This document shows, piece by piece, positions 43,914 through 53,487 of a DNA stretch of 64,000 nt. Source of the stretch: Flavobacterium sp. CF108 (GTDB taxonomy: Bacteria; Bacteroidota; Bacteroidia; Flavobacteriales; Flavobacteriaceae); the NCBI RefSeq assembly GCF_900129795.1, contig NZ_FQWW01000007.1, positions 1-64,000 of the forward strand, given 5' to 3'. The notes beneath the pieces are model-generated. The model worked only from the letters and a program-made list of their open reading frames with translations, made no database searches and was not told the DNA's origin. The first letter of the stretch is position 1. The number at the start of each line of letters is the position of its first letter. The translations under genes and the position numbers were made by a program.

Positions 43914-44001
43914 TTTGCCACGAATTACACGAATTTCCACTAATTTTTTACGCAGTATAGTAAAAAAATAATTCGTGGAAATTCGTGTAATTCGTGGCAA
44001 A
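43914..44001. repeat. 27-bp inverted repeat CCACGAATTACACG
   Basis: Exact arms 43914-43940 and 43975-44001 (core gccacgaattacacgaatt). It immediately precedes element E4. A partial relative (aattcgtggcaaa) lies near 61208. Confidence 0.9.
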
Positions 44002-44002
44002 A

Positions 44003-44056
44003 TAAAAATCCGTATAAATCCGCGTTTTGCCTCAGGCAATCCGTATCATCAGCGTT
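44003..44056 (-). repeat. GGATT-stem-ACGCGGATT element, copy E4
   Basis: Minus-strand copy; core stem TTGCCT/AGGCAA, different from E1-E3 yet fully paired. Conserved flanks ACGCTGATGATACGG and ACGCGGATT. Confidence 0.75.
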
Positions 44057-44081
44057 ACAAAATCATCACAATAAGAAAAAA

Positions 44082-46097
44082 ATGAAAAAGAAAATCATCA
44101 TATCGACTTTACTTATTTCAAGTATTATTTCAGCACAGAATAAAGGTTTGGTTGCGAATTCAGAAAGTCCGTATTCAAAACTGCAAAGTGTAGGTTTGCA
44201 AGATGTAAAATGGACAAACGGTTTTTGGAAAGAACAATTTGATGTAGAAACCAAAAATACATTGCCGTATATGTGGGATTTGTATCATAATGAAACTTCG
44301 CATGCTTACAAAAACTTCGAAATTGCAGCAGGTTTAAGCAAAGGAACTTTCAAAGGACCTTCATTTCATGATGGTGATTTCTATAAGATTTTTGAAGGAA
44401 TGGCAGCAACGTATGCCGTTACAAAAGATAAAAAACTGGATGCCGAAATGGATAAAGCTATTGCGCTTTTCGCGAAAGTACAGCGTAAAGACGGTTATAT
44501 TCATACACCAGTTTTAATTGATGAACGCTGGGGAACTTTAGGCCCGGAAGAAGTAAAAAAACAATTAGGTTTTGAGAAATACAATATGGGACATTTAATG
44601 ACTGCAGCCTGCATTCATTATCGTGCTACAGGAAAAACAAACTTTTTGGATATTGCAAAAGGAGTTGCTGATTTCTTATATGATTTCTATAAAAAAGCTT
44701 CACCAGAATTAGCCAGAAATGCGATTTGTCCGTCTCATTATATGGGAATTGTCGAAATGTACAGAACGACGAAGAATCCAAAATATCTGGAATTGGCCAA
44801 TAATTTAATCGATATTCGCGGAACTACAAATGATGGAACCGATGACAATCAGGATCGAATTCCGTTTAGACAGCAGACAACTGCAATGGGTCACGCCGTA
44901 AGAGCAAATTACCTATACGCCGGAGTTGCCGATTTATATGCCGAAACGGGAGAAAAGAAATTACTAGACAATTTAGAATCTATTTGGGATGATGTAACGT
45001 ATCGCAAAATGTACATTACTGGAGGCTGCGGTTCTTTGTACGATGGTGTTTCGCCAGATGGGACATCTTATAATCCTGCCGATGTGCAAAAAATTCATCA
45101 GGCTTACGGAAGACCTTTTCAATTGCCAAACGCAACGGCACATACCGAAACCTGCGCTAATATTGGAAACGTTTTATGGAACTGGAGAATGCTTCAAATT
45201 ACGGGCGATGCGAAATATGCTGATATTGTAGAATTGGCATTATACAACAGTGTTCTTTCTGGAATGGATTTAGAGGGAGAAAAATTCCTGTATAACAATC
45301 CGCTGAATGTTTCTAACGATTTGCCATTTCATCAGCGTTGGGGAAATGAGCGTGAAGGCTATATTGCATTGTCAAACTGCTGTGCGCCAAACGTAACCAG
45401 AACAGTTGCCGAAATTGGAAATTATGCTTACAATATTTCGAAAGAAGGTTTGTATGTAAATTTATACGGAAGTAATCAATTGAAAACAAGGTTTTTAAAT
45501 GGAGAAGAAATCGAAATCGAACAGCAGACTAATTATCCGTGGGATGGAAAAATAACCTTGAAAATCGTAAAAGCGCCAAAAGATTTACAGAACTTCTTTT
45601 TAAGAATTCCAAGCTGGAGTCAGAATGCTGAAGTTTCTGTTAATAATGCAAAGATTACTGATAAAATCGTTTCTGGAACTTATTTGAAATTAAATCAAAA
45701 ATGGAAAAAAGGAGATGTGATTGAATTGAATCTTCCAATGCCGGTTGAATTGATGGAAGCTAATCCGCTTGTGGAAGAAGTTAAAAATCAGATTGCTGTA
45801 AAAAGAGGACCTTTGGTTTATTGTTTAGAATATGATCAGCTTCCGGCAAAAACAAGTGTAAATGATGTGGCTTTAAATGTGAATTCGAAATTTAAGATTA
45901 ACAGTTTTACATTAAATAATCGAAACTTAGTCAGCATTGACGCAGAAGCGGTACTAAATTCTAATAATTCATGGAATAAAACTTTATACAAACCACTTTC
46001 TTCTAAAGATGCAGCTGTAGTATCAGTAAAATTGATTCCTTATTTTGCATGGGGAAATAAAGGAAAAGGGGAAATGACGGTTTGGATGGCACATTAA
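44082..46097 (+). CDS. GH127-family enzyme (beta-L-arabinofuranosidase or aceric acid hydrolase)
   Basis: 671 aa, signal peptide to about residue 19 (SSIISAQ). The (alpha/alpha)6 barrel carries the GH127 zinc-thiolate site: E356 and C358 in HTETCAN, C433 and C434 in SNCCAPN, equivalent to Glu338, Cys340, Cys417 and Cys418 of HypBA1. Two beta-sandwich domains follow. Family members cleave beta-L-arabinofuranose; a Bacteroides member in the rhamnogalacturonan II system acts on aceric acid. Which applies here is open, but the RG-II-like neighbours favour the second. Confidence 0.88.
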   Translation: MKKKIIISTLLISSIISAQNKGLVANSESPYSKLQSVGLQDVKWTNGFWKEQFDVETKNTLPYMWDLYHNETSHAYKNFEIAAGLSKGTFKGPSFHDGDFYKIFEGMAATYAVTKDKKLDAEMDKAIALFAKVQRKDGYIHTPVLIDERWGTLGPEEVKKQLGFEKYNMGHLMTAACIHYRATGKTNFLDIAKGVADFLYDFYKKASPELARNAICPSHYMGIVEMYRTTKNPKYLELANNLIDIRGTTNDGTDDNQDRIPFRQQTTAMGHAVRANYLYAGVADLYAETGEKKLLDNLESIWDDVTYRKMYITGGCGSLYDGVSPDGTSYNPADVQKIHQAYGRPFQLPNATAHTETCANIGNVLWNWRMLQITGDAKYADIVELALYNSVLSGMDLEGEKFLYNNPLNVSNDLPFHQRWGNEREGYIALSNCCAPNVTRTVAEIGNYAYNISKEGLYVNLYGSNQLKTRFLNGEEIEIEQQTNYPWDGKITLKIVKAPKDLQNFFLRIPSWSQNAEVSVNNAKITDKIVSGTYLKLNQKWKKGDVIELNLPMPVELMEANPLVEEVKNQIAVKRGPLVYCLEYDQLPAKTSVNDVALNVNSKFKINSFTLNNRNLVSIDAEAVLNSNNSWNKTLYKPLSSKDAAVVSVKLIPYFAWGNKGKGEMTVWMAH

Positions 46098-46104
46098 ATT
46101 TTAC

Positions 46105-46157
46105 ACGCTGATGAAACGGATTTACTTTGTAAAGACGCGGATTAAAAACGGATTTTT
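46105..46157 (+). repeat. GGATT-stem-ACGCGGATT element, copy E3
   Basis: Plus-strand copy with core TTTAC/GTAAA, nearly identical to E2, starting 8 bp after the GH127 stop. Confidence 0.75.
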
Positions 46158-46278
46158 AAATTTCTAAGATTATTAATCGTACAGTTTGTCATTCCGAACG
46201 AGGAATCGCACACGTAACTCGACAAAGATTAGCAATTAAGATTACTGAATTTATAATGCGATTTCTCGTTTTATTTTC

Positions 46279-46360
46279 GGTAGAGACGCACAGCAGTGCG
46301 TCTTACATGTTTTTAAGAATGTGTATACGTGACGTAGACGCACTGCTGTGCGTCTCTACA
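46279..46360. repeat. AGAGACGCACAGCAGTGCGTCT inverted pair
   Basis: Left unit gacgcacagcagtgcgtc at 46284-46301, right unit gacgcactgctgtgcgtc near 46337-46354. Each is a near-palindrome, and together they form a larger inverted repeat ending in tagagac / gtctcta. Related to the single palindrome at 1460-1480. Confidence 0.85.
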
Positions 46361-46385
46361 ATCTAATAATCTTAAATAAAAAATC

Positions 46386-47372
46386 ATGAAATATATTCTA
46401 GCTTTATTTTTACTAACAACATTATCTATATCAGCCCAAACACTTGATAATAAATTGATATTAACCGTTGCCCAAGACGGTTCAGGAGATTTTAAAACCA
46501 TTCAGGAAGCGATAAACAATGTCAAAGACAATTCAGAAAAAAGAGTTGTAATAACTATAAAGCCAGGGAAATACATAGAAAAATTAGAGATTCCAGCTGC
46601 TAAAGCATTCATTACTTTAAAAGGAACAGATAGAGAGAAAGCCATTATCTCATTTGATGACTATTCGGGAAAACCGTTTCATGAAAATGATCCATCTGGA
46701 AAAAAGACTTTTGGAACTTCAACTTCATATTCTTTTTTGATTAAAGGAAATGATTGTACTGTTGAAAATCTTACTGTCGAAAATACAGCAGGAAGAGTAG
46801 GACAGGCAGTGGCGCTGCATATAAAAAGTGATCGGGTTATTGTCAAGAACTGTAATATCTTAGGAAATCAGGATACGCTATTTTTATCAGAAGAAAATAC
46901 CCGAGTTTACTTTGAAAACTGTTTTATCAGCGGTACAACCGATTTTATTTTTGGTGCTGCGACAGCTTATTTTTACAAATGTACAATTGAAAGTTTAACG
47001 AATTCCTATATTACAGCAGCTTCAACTCCGCAAGGTCAGACGTATGGTTTTGTTTTTGTTGAATGTAAACTTACCGCAAAAGATAAATCGGTAGATAAAG
47101 TATTTTTAGGAAGACCTTGGAGACCTTATGCCCAAACTGTTTTTATCAATACAGATATAGGTTCACATATTATACCCGAAGGCTGGAACGCATGGATTGA
47201 TACCAGATTTCCAGATAAAGATAAAACAGCTTATTACGCAGAATATGGAAGTAAAGGTTCAAGCGCAAAAGATTTGTCACAAAGAGTACCTTGGTCGCAT
47301 CAATTGAAAAAATCTGATATTAAGAAATACAATCGGGATTTGGTTTTAAATGGATGGAATCCGAATAAATAA
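46386..47372 (+). CDS. CE8 pectin methylesterase
   Basis: 328 aa, signal peptide to about residue 18 (LSISAQ). Beta-helix with complete CE8 active site: VAQDGSGDFKTIQEAI at 28-43, Q140 in GQAVAL, Q162-D163 in NQDTLF, the nucleophile D184/D186 region in GTTDFIFG, and R243/W245 in LGRPWRPY. Removes methyl esters from homogalacturonan so that the PL1/PL10 lyases and GH28 can act. Last gene before a terminator-like hairpin. Confidence 0.93.
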   Translation: MKYILALFLLTTLSISAQTLDNKLILTVAQDGSGDFKTIQEAINNVKDNSEKRVVITIKPGKYIEKLEIPAAKAFITLKGTDREKAIISFDDYSGKPFHENDPSGKKTFGTSTSYSFLIKGNDCTVENLTVENTAGRVGQAVALHIKSDRVIVKNCNILGNQDTLFLSEENTRVYFENCFISGTTDFIFGAATAYFYKCTIESLTNSYITAASTPQGQTYGFVFVECKLTAKDKSVDKVFLGRPWRPYAQTVFINTDIGSHIIPEGWNAWIDTRFPDKDKTAYYAEYGSKGSSAKDLSQRVPWSHQLKKSDIKKYNRDLVLNGWNPNK

Positions 47373-47502
47373 TTATCAGGTTTAGGACTAGGTATTTTTA
47401 GATTTTGTACCAAAAAATGCATTTCTATTTTTTTTATTGGTCAGATTTTACGTTTAAAAAAAATATTTTTTTAGTAAAAAATTAAGGAATGTTTTGTAAA
47501 GC

Positions 47503-47514
47503 GAAAACGTTTTC
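47503..47514. promoter_or_regulatory. CG-centred palindrome GAAAACGTTTTC
   Basis: Perfect 12-bp palindrome in an AT-rich stretch, of the shape bound by LacI/GalR regulators but unlike TGTAATCGATTACA. It lies upstream of the terminator, so its relation to susC is unclear. Confidence 0.35.
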
Positions 47515-47535
47515 AGGTTGTAAGATTTCTACTTT

Positions 47536-47575
47536 AAAAAATGGCTTTTCTCTAAAAAGAAGAGCCATTTTTTTG
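47536..47575 (+). terminator. Rho-independent terminator after the CE8 gene
   Basis: Stem aaaaaatggctttt / aagagccattttttt with one G-U pair, an 11-nt loop and a run of seven T at the 3' end. It isolates the CE8 transcript from the susC promoter. Confidence 0.75.
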
Positions 47576-47812
47576 TTTTATATTGCTAAACTTAACCTAT
47601 TAAAATACAGTGTTTCAGTACATGATTTTGCAGAAAAAACAGCATTTTTTTGTTTTTAATGCTAATTCTTCTGTATTTGTTTTAAAAGCATATCTTCTAT
47701 TTTATTATACGCAATCTTATTGCTTAATTTTTCTATTTTGTCTATTTTTTCCTTCTTTTTTTTATTAATATTGTTTTTTTGAGTTAGTTTTTTTTAGATA
47801 ATGCCAGTAAAG

Positions 47813-47857
47813 CAGGATAGAACAGGACGGTTCTAATTCGTCATCGTTATATTTTTG
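47813..47857 (+). promoter_or_regulatory. CAGG direct-repeat promoter, site 3 (susC)
   Basis: CAGG at 47813-47816 and 47823-47826 (caggatagaacagg), then TATTTTTG at 47850-47857, a perfect TAnnTTTG starting 27 bp after the second CAGG. No TTG is at -33; the second CAGG half-site occupies that region. Transcription would start near 47862, giving a leader of about 130 nt. Confidence 0.75.
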
Positions 47858-47995
47858 GTATGTAAAATAAATGTGTTTTTAACATTTAATTTAAAGTAAA
47901 TTAAACTTTTTTTAAATTTTGATATCTTTAAGTGAAACACATTTAACATGACTAACTAACACTAAATAAAACCTAACCAAAAACAAAAAACATTT

Positions 47996-50900
47996 ATGAA
48001 ACAAGCACTTTTAAAGAGATGTAGTTTTCTTTTGTTTACACTGATGAGTGTGATGAGTTATGCTCAAAACTCAAATCTAGTTACAGTAACAGGAACTGTG
48101 ACTGATCATGTGTCTGGTTTACTTCCAGGAGTAAACGTAACAGAGAAATCTACAAAGAATAATGTTACGACAGATTTTAATGGTCAATTTCAAATTAAAG
48201 TTAAGCCAAATGCAACTTTAGTTTTTTCTTTTATTGGAATGAGAAAACAAGAGGTAGCAATTGGAACACGTACAACTGTAAATGTTAAATTAACAGAAGA
48301 TTCAAACGAATTACAAAACATTGTTGTAGTAGGATATGGTTCTCAGAAAAAAGAGAAACTAACCGGAGCTATTGCTACAATTAATGCATCAGATATTCAG
48401 GAGCTTCCAGTGTCAAATTTATCAGATGCCTTAAGAGGTTTAGTACCTGGTTTGAGCGTTATAGATGGAGGCGGCCGTCCTGGTGATGCAGGATCAATAG
48501 AAATTCGTCAAACTTATGGTTTCTCAAAAGATGGTAGTTCAAAAACACCATTAATTGTAATTGATGATATGATTCAGGTAGATCCTGTTACAGGTAGAGC
48601 CTCTTTGGAAGCATTTAATAGATTAGATCCTTCAGAGATAGAAAGTATGACTGTTTTGAAAGATGCTTCGGCTGCAATTTATGGTTCTCGTGCATCTCAG
48701 GGAGCAATTGTTATTAAAACTAAAAGAGGAAAAAGCGGTGTGCCTTCATTTTCATATTTCAGTCAGTTTGCTGTAAACGATGCAGTGAGTCACAGTAAAA
48801 CAATGAGTGCATATGACTATGGTGTTTTTTCTAATAGATTTTTTACTGGAGGAAATAATATTGGGACTAATGGATCATACCTTTTTACTCCTGCAGAATT
48901 AGAAGAAATGAAAGGATTGGATTATGACTGGCTGGATGAAGCATGGAAGCCGGCAATTCAGCAAAAACATACCTTAAGTGTAAATGGTGGTACAGAAAAA
49001 GCAACTTATTTTGCAGGGATCAATTACTTTACACAAGGGGCGAATTTAGGAAAACAAGATTACAATAAATGGAATTTCCGTACTGGTATGACAGCAAAAA
49101 TCTCAAGTTCTTTAGATTTTTCTGCAGCAGTTTCTGGAAATTCAGGCGATATTGAAAAATCATTTACTAAAGCTTCATCTGGTATTAATGACAGTAGTTA
49201 TGCCTCTGCATCAGGTGGAGAACAGGCAGATTACGGATTTTTGCTTCATATGCCAAAATATATTCCGTGGGAAACTGTTGTAGATGGTAAGGAGTATTAC
49301 ATGTCACCATTTGCTCGCACAGATCGTACATTAGGTAGTGCAAATGCAAATAATACAATTGCCGGATATAATTATTTTGCTTCCATAAATAATGGTTCTA
49401 AACAAATTTCAAGTGACTTTTCTTATAATGTAAATATGTCGCTTAACTGGAAAGTTCCATTTATTAAAGGATTGTCTATTAAAGGAACTTATTCAAGAAC
49501 ACAAAATTCAGAAAGTACAGAGCAAGTTCAATTGCCATATGATTTGGCAAGAATAATGGGATATGAAAAACTAGACAGCCATTTAGCAAGTGCAGCATTG
49601 CCAACAACTACAAATAATGGAGTTGATAATTATTATGTAATTGAAACTAATACTCGTAGTTCAAGAGTATATTATGATAGTTTTAATTCTAAAGCTATGC
49701 AAGCCAACTTCTTTATAGATTACAATAGAACATTTGATAACCATGAAATAGGTGCTATGTTTTCTGTAGAACGTTCAGAAACAGAATTTAACAGCACACG
49801 TTTAGCATTTGAAAATACGGGTAAAGATTATGCAGGCTCTTACCAAACTGCAGGTACCTTAACTACTAATTCAACGGCATTAAAAGGAGAGCAAGGAACT
49901 TTGTCTTATTTAGGACGTGTTAATTATAGCTATAAATCACGATATATGCTTCAGTTCCTTTTTAGAAGTGATGCATCTACAAAATTTGCACCAGAAAACT
50001 ATTGGGGATTCTTCCCTTCGCTTCAAGCAGGATGGATTGTTTCAAAAGAAGACTGGTTTACGGATAATATATCATGGATAGATTTTCTTAAGGTGCGTTA
50101 TTCTATTGGAAAAACAGGAAATGATAACATTAATCCATGGAGATGGATGAAATTGTATGATGTAAATGCAGACAAAGGATTTCAGTTTGGATCAAACGGA
50201 GGAACGTTAGGAGGATCTGTAACACCTAGAGTAGAACCAAACAGAAATGTAGGATGGGATGCAACTGTAAAAAATAATCTGGGTATTGATTTGGCTGTAT
50301 TAAAAAACAGATTGTCTTTAACAGCTGATTTTTATTATGATAAATCTAAAAACATGTTAACAGGTATGGCTGGTGTAGTTGGTGTACCAATTTCTGTAGG
50401 TGGTGGATTCGCCGAAGAAAATTACGCAGCGGTTGATTCTTGGGGAGCAGAGTTTAGTTTGACATGGAAAGACAAGATTAATAAAGATTTTAATTATAAT
50501 GTTGGCGTAAACTTTGGTTTATCAGATAATGAAATTAAGAAATATCCTGAACCAGCTTTAATGCATCCATCAAATAACCTTACACAAGCCGGTCAGTCTA
50601 CATTTTTTCCACAATGGGGATTCAGAACATGGAAAGGAACTTCAACAGGAGATGGTATATTGCGTACAGATGAAGATGTTACTAACTACTGGAATTATTT
50701 AACGGCAAATGCAGCAGCAATTGGTGGAGCACCAAATTACATGGGGATTTCTTCTGTAGCAAATATGAGACGAGGAATGCTTGCTTATGAAGATGCCGGA
50801 GGACAGTTTAATGATAAAGATGGTACTCAGGCTGGGCCTAACGGGCAAATTCAAAAAAATGAAGACTATGTAAAATTGGTTAACAAAAACAGAACTTACG

Positions 50901-51364
50901 GATTTACTACAAATTTAGGAGCAAGATATAAATCATTTTTCTTCAAAACACAAATTGCAACATCTTGGGGAGGTTATCGCGCTATCGATGTTGTAAAACA
51001 AGGAACAGGGTCTACTCATAATATGTGGGCACGTGAAACTTTCTGGAATGATATGTATGCAGATGATAATCCAAATGGAAGATATCCAAACTTAGCTAAT
51101 CAGGATTATATTGCTGTCCCATCTGATTTCTGGCAGTTAGATACTTTCCGTTGTACAGTAAGAAACTTAACATTAGGATTTGACATGCCAAAAGAAATTC
51201 TAGATAAAGTTAAAATTGCAAAATGGTCAATTGGTGTAACAGGTAATAATCTTTGGGATTTATATAATCCTTATCCAGATCACTACCGCAATATGTACGA
51301 TAGTTCTTCTGAGAATTATCCAACATTAAGAACATGGGCGGTTACTTTTAATATTACATTCTAA
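47996..51364 (+). CDS. susC: SusC/RagA-type TonB-dependent outer-membrane transporter
   Basis: 1122 aa, signal peptide to about residue 24 (MSVMSYAQ). Carboxypeptidase-like N-terminal domain (VTGTVTDHVSGLLPGVNVTE), a TonB-box-like ELQNIVVVGYGSQKKE near 103-118, the plug domain (LSDALRGLVPGLSV, IDDM, LKDASAAIYGSRASQG) and a 22-strand barrel ending in an aromatic-rich strand WAVTFNITF. Imports pectic oligosaccharides with its SusD partner. First gene of a CAGG-promoter transcript. Confidence 0.95.
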   Translation: MKQALLKRCSFLLFTLMSVMSYAQNSNLVTVTGTVTDHVSGLLPGVNVTEKSTKNNVTTDFNGQFQIKVKPNATLVFSFIGMRKQEVAIGTRTTVNVKLTEDSNELQNIVVVGYGSQKKEKLTGAIATINASDIQELPVSNLSDALRGLVPGLSVIDGGGRPGDAGSIEIRQTYGFSKDGSSKTPLIVIDDMIQVDPVTGRASLEAFNRLDPSEIESMTVLKDASAAIYGSRASQGAIVIKTKRGKSGVPSFSYFSQFAVNDAVSHSKTMSAYDYGVFSNRFFTGGNNIGTNGSYLFTPAELEEMKGLDYDWLDEAWKPAIQQKHTLSVNGGTEKATYFAGINYFTQGANLGKQDYNKWNFRTGMTAKISSSLDFSAAVSGNSGDIEKSFTKASSGINDSSYASASGGEQADYGFLLHMPKYIPWETVVDGKEYYMSPFARTDRTLGSANANNTIAGYNYFASINNGSKQISSDFSYNVNMSLNWKVPFIKGLSIKGTYSRTQNSESTEQVQLPYDLARIMGYEKLDSHLASAALPTTTNNGVDNYYVIETNTRSSRVYYDSFNSKAMQANFFIDYNRTFDNHEIGAMFSVERSETEFNSTRLAFENTGKDYAGSYQTAGTLTTNSTALKGEQGTLSYLGRVNYSYKSRYMLQFLFRSDASTKFAPENYWGFFPSLQAGWIVSKEDWFTDNISWIDFLKVRYSIGKTGNDNINPWRWMKLYDVNADKGFQFGSNGGTLGGSVTPRVEPNRNVGWDATVKNNLGIDLAVLKNRLSLTADFYYDKSKNMLTGMAGVVGVPISVGGGFAEENYAAVDSWGAEFSLTWKDKINKDFNYNVGVNFGLSDNEIKKYPEPALMHPSNNLTQAGQSTFFPQWGFRTWKGTSTGDGILRTDEDVTNYWNYLTANAAAIGGAPNYMGISSVANMRRGMLAYEDAGGQFNDKDGTQAGPNGQIQKNEDYVKLVNKNRTYGFTTNLGARYKSFFFKTQIATSWGGYRAIDVVKQGTGSTHNMWARETFWNDMYADDNPNGRYPNLANQDYIAVPSDFWQLDTFRCTVRNLTLGFDMPKEILDKVKIAKWSIGVTGNNLWDLYNPYPDHYRNMYDSSSENYPTLRTWAVTFNITF

Positions 51365-51381
51365 TTTAATTAATACTAAAG

Positions 51382-53349
51382 ATGAAACTAAAAATTAATA
51401 AATATATAACTTTAGCATTTGTTGCAGTGCTAAGTGCTTCTTGTAGTGATAGTTTTTTGGAAGAAAAGAAAAATTACGGAAGTGTAGATGACTCATTTTA
51501 TGAAAGCCAGGAAAGAGCGAACTGGTACGTTAATAATGTTTACTTCGATTATTATTCTGCTTTTAAATCTCCGAATCAAAGTTTAGTTGGTTCTTTTACA
51601 GATGTCTATTCTAAAATGACAGAAGAAGTTGGAGGAATACAACCCCTTATTAACCCAACAATTACCTATGTAAACGCAGCAGATGGATCTGGTTATTACG
51701 GAGGAAAATTGGAAGACAAAATTAATAACGTTCCTTATAACAGAATTAGAGACTGTAACTCTTTTATTAGGGATATAGATGTAAAAGGAACTAATTTAGA
51801 CAAAACATTTCGCGATCAGGCAAAAGGGCAGTTGTATTATTTACGTGCTGTTCAGTATTTTGATTTGATGAAAGTATATGGAGGTGTTCCAATTGTTACA
51901 GAAGTTCAGACTCCAAGTTCAGAAAATGAAGAAATTAAAGTACCTAGAGCGACAGTAACTCAGGTTGTAGAGCAAATCGTAAAAGATTTAGATATGGCGG
52001 CAAGTTTATTGCCCCCAAATTGGACAAGTGAATATGGACGTGTTACAAAAGGTGCAGCTTTAGCAGTAAAATCAAGAGTATTGTTAACATATGCAAGTCC
52101 ATTATTTAATAAAAACTGGGATAATTCTAACGAACGTTGGGAAGCAGCATTAAAAGCTGGTTTAGAAGCTGAAACTGCATTAACAGCAGCTGGATATGGA
52201 CTTTATGGAAACTCAGCCAAAGACTGGCAGAATATGTTTGCTCTTGGCGGTAATGCTTTCTGTTCTGAAGCGATTACAACACAGCTTTTAACAGTTACTA
52301 ATAGTAATGTAGCTATGAACAACTCTTGGGAAAAAGCTATTCGTCCAATAAGCCAGGGTGGAACAGGTTCTCTTGAAGCTCCTAAAGAAATGATTGATTT
52401 ATTTCCAATGGACAATGGTGCAAGACCAACAACTGCAAATGGTTATAATTCATTTCTATTCTTTATCAAACGTGACCCAAGATTTTACAGAACATTTGCT
52501 TTTTCAGGTGTTAAATGGGATTATAAAGAAAGTGCAAAACCAGTTGTTTGGGCTTATCGTTGGTTAGACGGTGCAAATAAATCTTACTATAGCGATTCAA
52601 ACAATGAGACAAGTCCAGCTTTAGTTAGAAAAATGACAGATGTAACAGCTACTAATGCAAGTAGTTTTCAATATTCAGGAAATGATATTTTAGAATATCG
52701 TTATGCTGAATTGTTATTAAACATTGCAGAAAGTTATGCAGCATTAGGTCAAACAGGTAACGCAGTAGCTTATTTAGGAAGAATTAGAAAAAGAGTAGGT
52801 ATTTCTTCTGCAAATAATTACGGAATAGGAACACTATCAGATAAATATGCAGCAATAGAAGCTGTATTATACGAAAGAAGAGTTGAGTTAGCTTACGAAG
52901 GAAAACGTTTTTGGGATATTCAGCGCTGGATGCTTTATGATAACGCTACAGTTTCGGGAACGACTAGTGGAAGTACTATTACTAAATTAGGTTTACAGCC
53001 AATAAATGGTACGCAAAGAACAGGGAACTATTTGCAGTATAAAAATCCAGCTACAAATGCAGATCCTTTAGCAGCGGCTCGTGCAAGTATTTCAGCAGAT
53101 CCAGATTCAGCTAATTTCCAAACACAGTTAACTGCTTTAGCAGCATTCTATACGGATAACTTCATATTTGCAGCACCTCCAACTCCTATGGATAATGTTA
53201 ATAATGCAGCGGTTAAAATTAAATTTAATCCAAATTATTACATTATGGGATTGCAAAACACTGTTTTATCTCAAAACCCATGGTTGAAACAAACAATTGG
53301 CTGGAAAGATGCTTCTGGTGGTGATGGAGATTACAATTATCAAGAATAA
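51382..53349 (+). CDS. susD: SusD/RagB-type surface glycan-binding lipoprotein
   Basis: 655 aa lipoprotein with lipobox VLSASC (Cys at about 21) followed by SDSFLEEKKNYGSVDDSFYES, the standard SusD opening. TPR-like helices include RDQAKGQLYYLRAVQYFDLMKVYGGVPIVTE and YRYAELLLNIAESYAALG; VLYERRVELAYEGKRFWDIQRW is the usual C-terminal signature. It binds the glycan and closes the lid of the SusC barrel. It follows susC by 17 bp. Confidence 0.95.
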   Translation: MKLKINKYITLAFVAVLSASCSDSFLEEKKNYGSVDDSFYESQERANWYVNNVYFDYYSAFKSPNQSLVGSFTDVYSKMTEEVGGIQPLINPTITYVNAADGSGYYGGKLEDKINNVPYNRIRDCNSFIRDIDVKGTNLDKTFRDQAKGQLYYLRAVQYFDLMKVYGGVPIVTEVQTPSSENEEIKVPRATVTQVVEQIVKDLDMAASLLPPNWTSEYGRVTKGAALAVKSRVLLTYASPLFNKNWDNSNERWEAALKAGLEAETALTAAGYGLYGNSAKDWQNMFALGGNAFCSEAITTQLLTVTNSNVAMNNSWEKAIRPISQGGTGSLEAPKEMIDLFPMDNGARPTTANGYNSFLFFIKRDPRFYRTFAFSGVKWDYKESAKPVVWAYRWLDGANKSYYSDSNNETSPALVRKMTDVTATNASSFQYSGNDILEYRYAELLLNIAESYAALGQTGNAVAYLGRIRKRVGISSANNYGIGTLSDKYAAIEAVLYERRVELAYEGKRFWDIQRWMLYDNATVSGTTSGSTITKLGLQPINGTQRTGNYLQYKNPATNADPLAAARASISADPDSANFQTQLTALAAFYTDNFIFAAPPTPMDNVNNAAVKIKFNPNYYIMGLQNTVLSQNPWLKQTIGWKDASGGDGDYNYQE

Positions 53350-53415
53350 GATAAGCAAAATGAATTGCCCTAAATCATTAAGCATATCTAATAATAATAA
53401 ACAAAATTAAACATG

Positions 53416-53457
53416 ACAAATCTTCACCTGTATTCTACTTAGATGCAGGTGATTTGT
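53416..53457 (+). promoter_or_regulatory. Hairpin between susD and PL1, possible attenuator
   Basis: Arms acaaatc(ttc)acctg and caggtgatttgt pair over 12 bp with a 3-nt bulge and a 15-nt loop. No long T-run follows, so partial termination or mRNA processing is more likely than a full stop. It could set the ratio of SusCD to the downstream lyases. Confidence 0.45.
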
Positions 53458-53487
53458 TTAAACAGAATTACCAAAATCAAAATTAAC

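Larger units (their letters stand above)
46098..46385. other. Intergenic region with E3 and hairpin repeats
   Basis: 288 bp. Holds element E3, a relative of the gtcattncgag repeat (46183-46235), and the agacgcac palindrome pair at 46279-46360. No gene seen. Confidence 0.75.
47373..47995. other. 623-bp intergenic region upstream of susC
   Basis: AT-rich. Contains a CG-centred palindrome at 47503-47514, a terminator hairpin at 47536-47575, poly-T/poly-A tracts and the CAGG-repeat promoter at 47813-47857, followed by a leader of about 130 nt. No coding region recognised. Confidence 0.8.

Noticed and set aside
53443..53487. Upstream ATG for the first PL1 gene
   Set aside because: It lies in a hairpin and would put a charged 15-residue extension before the signal peptide.
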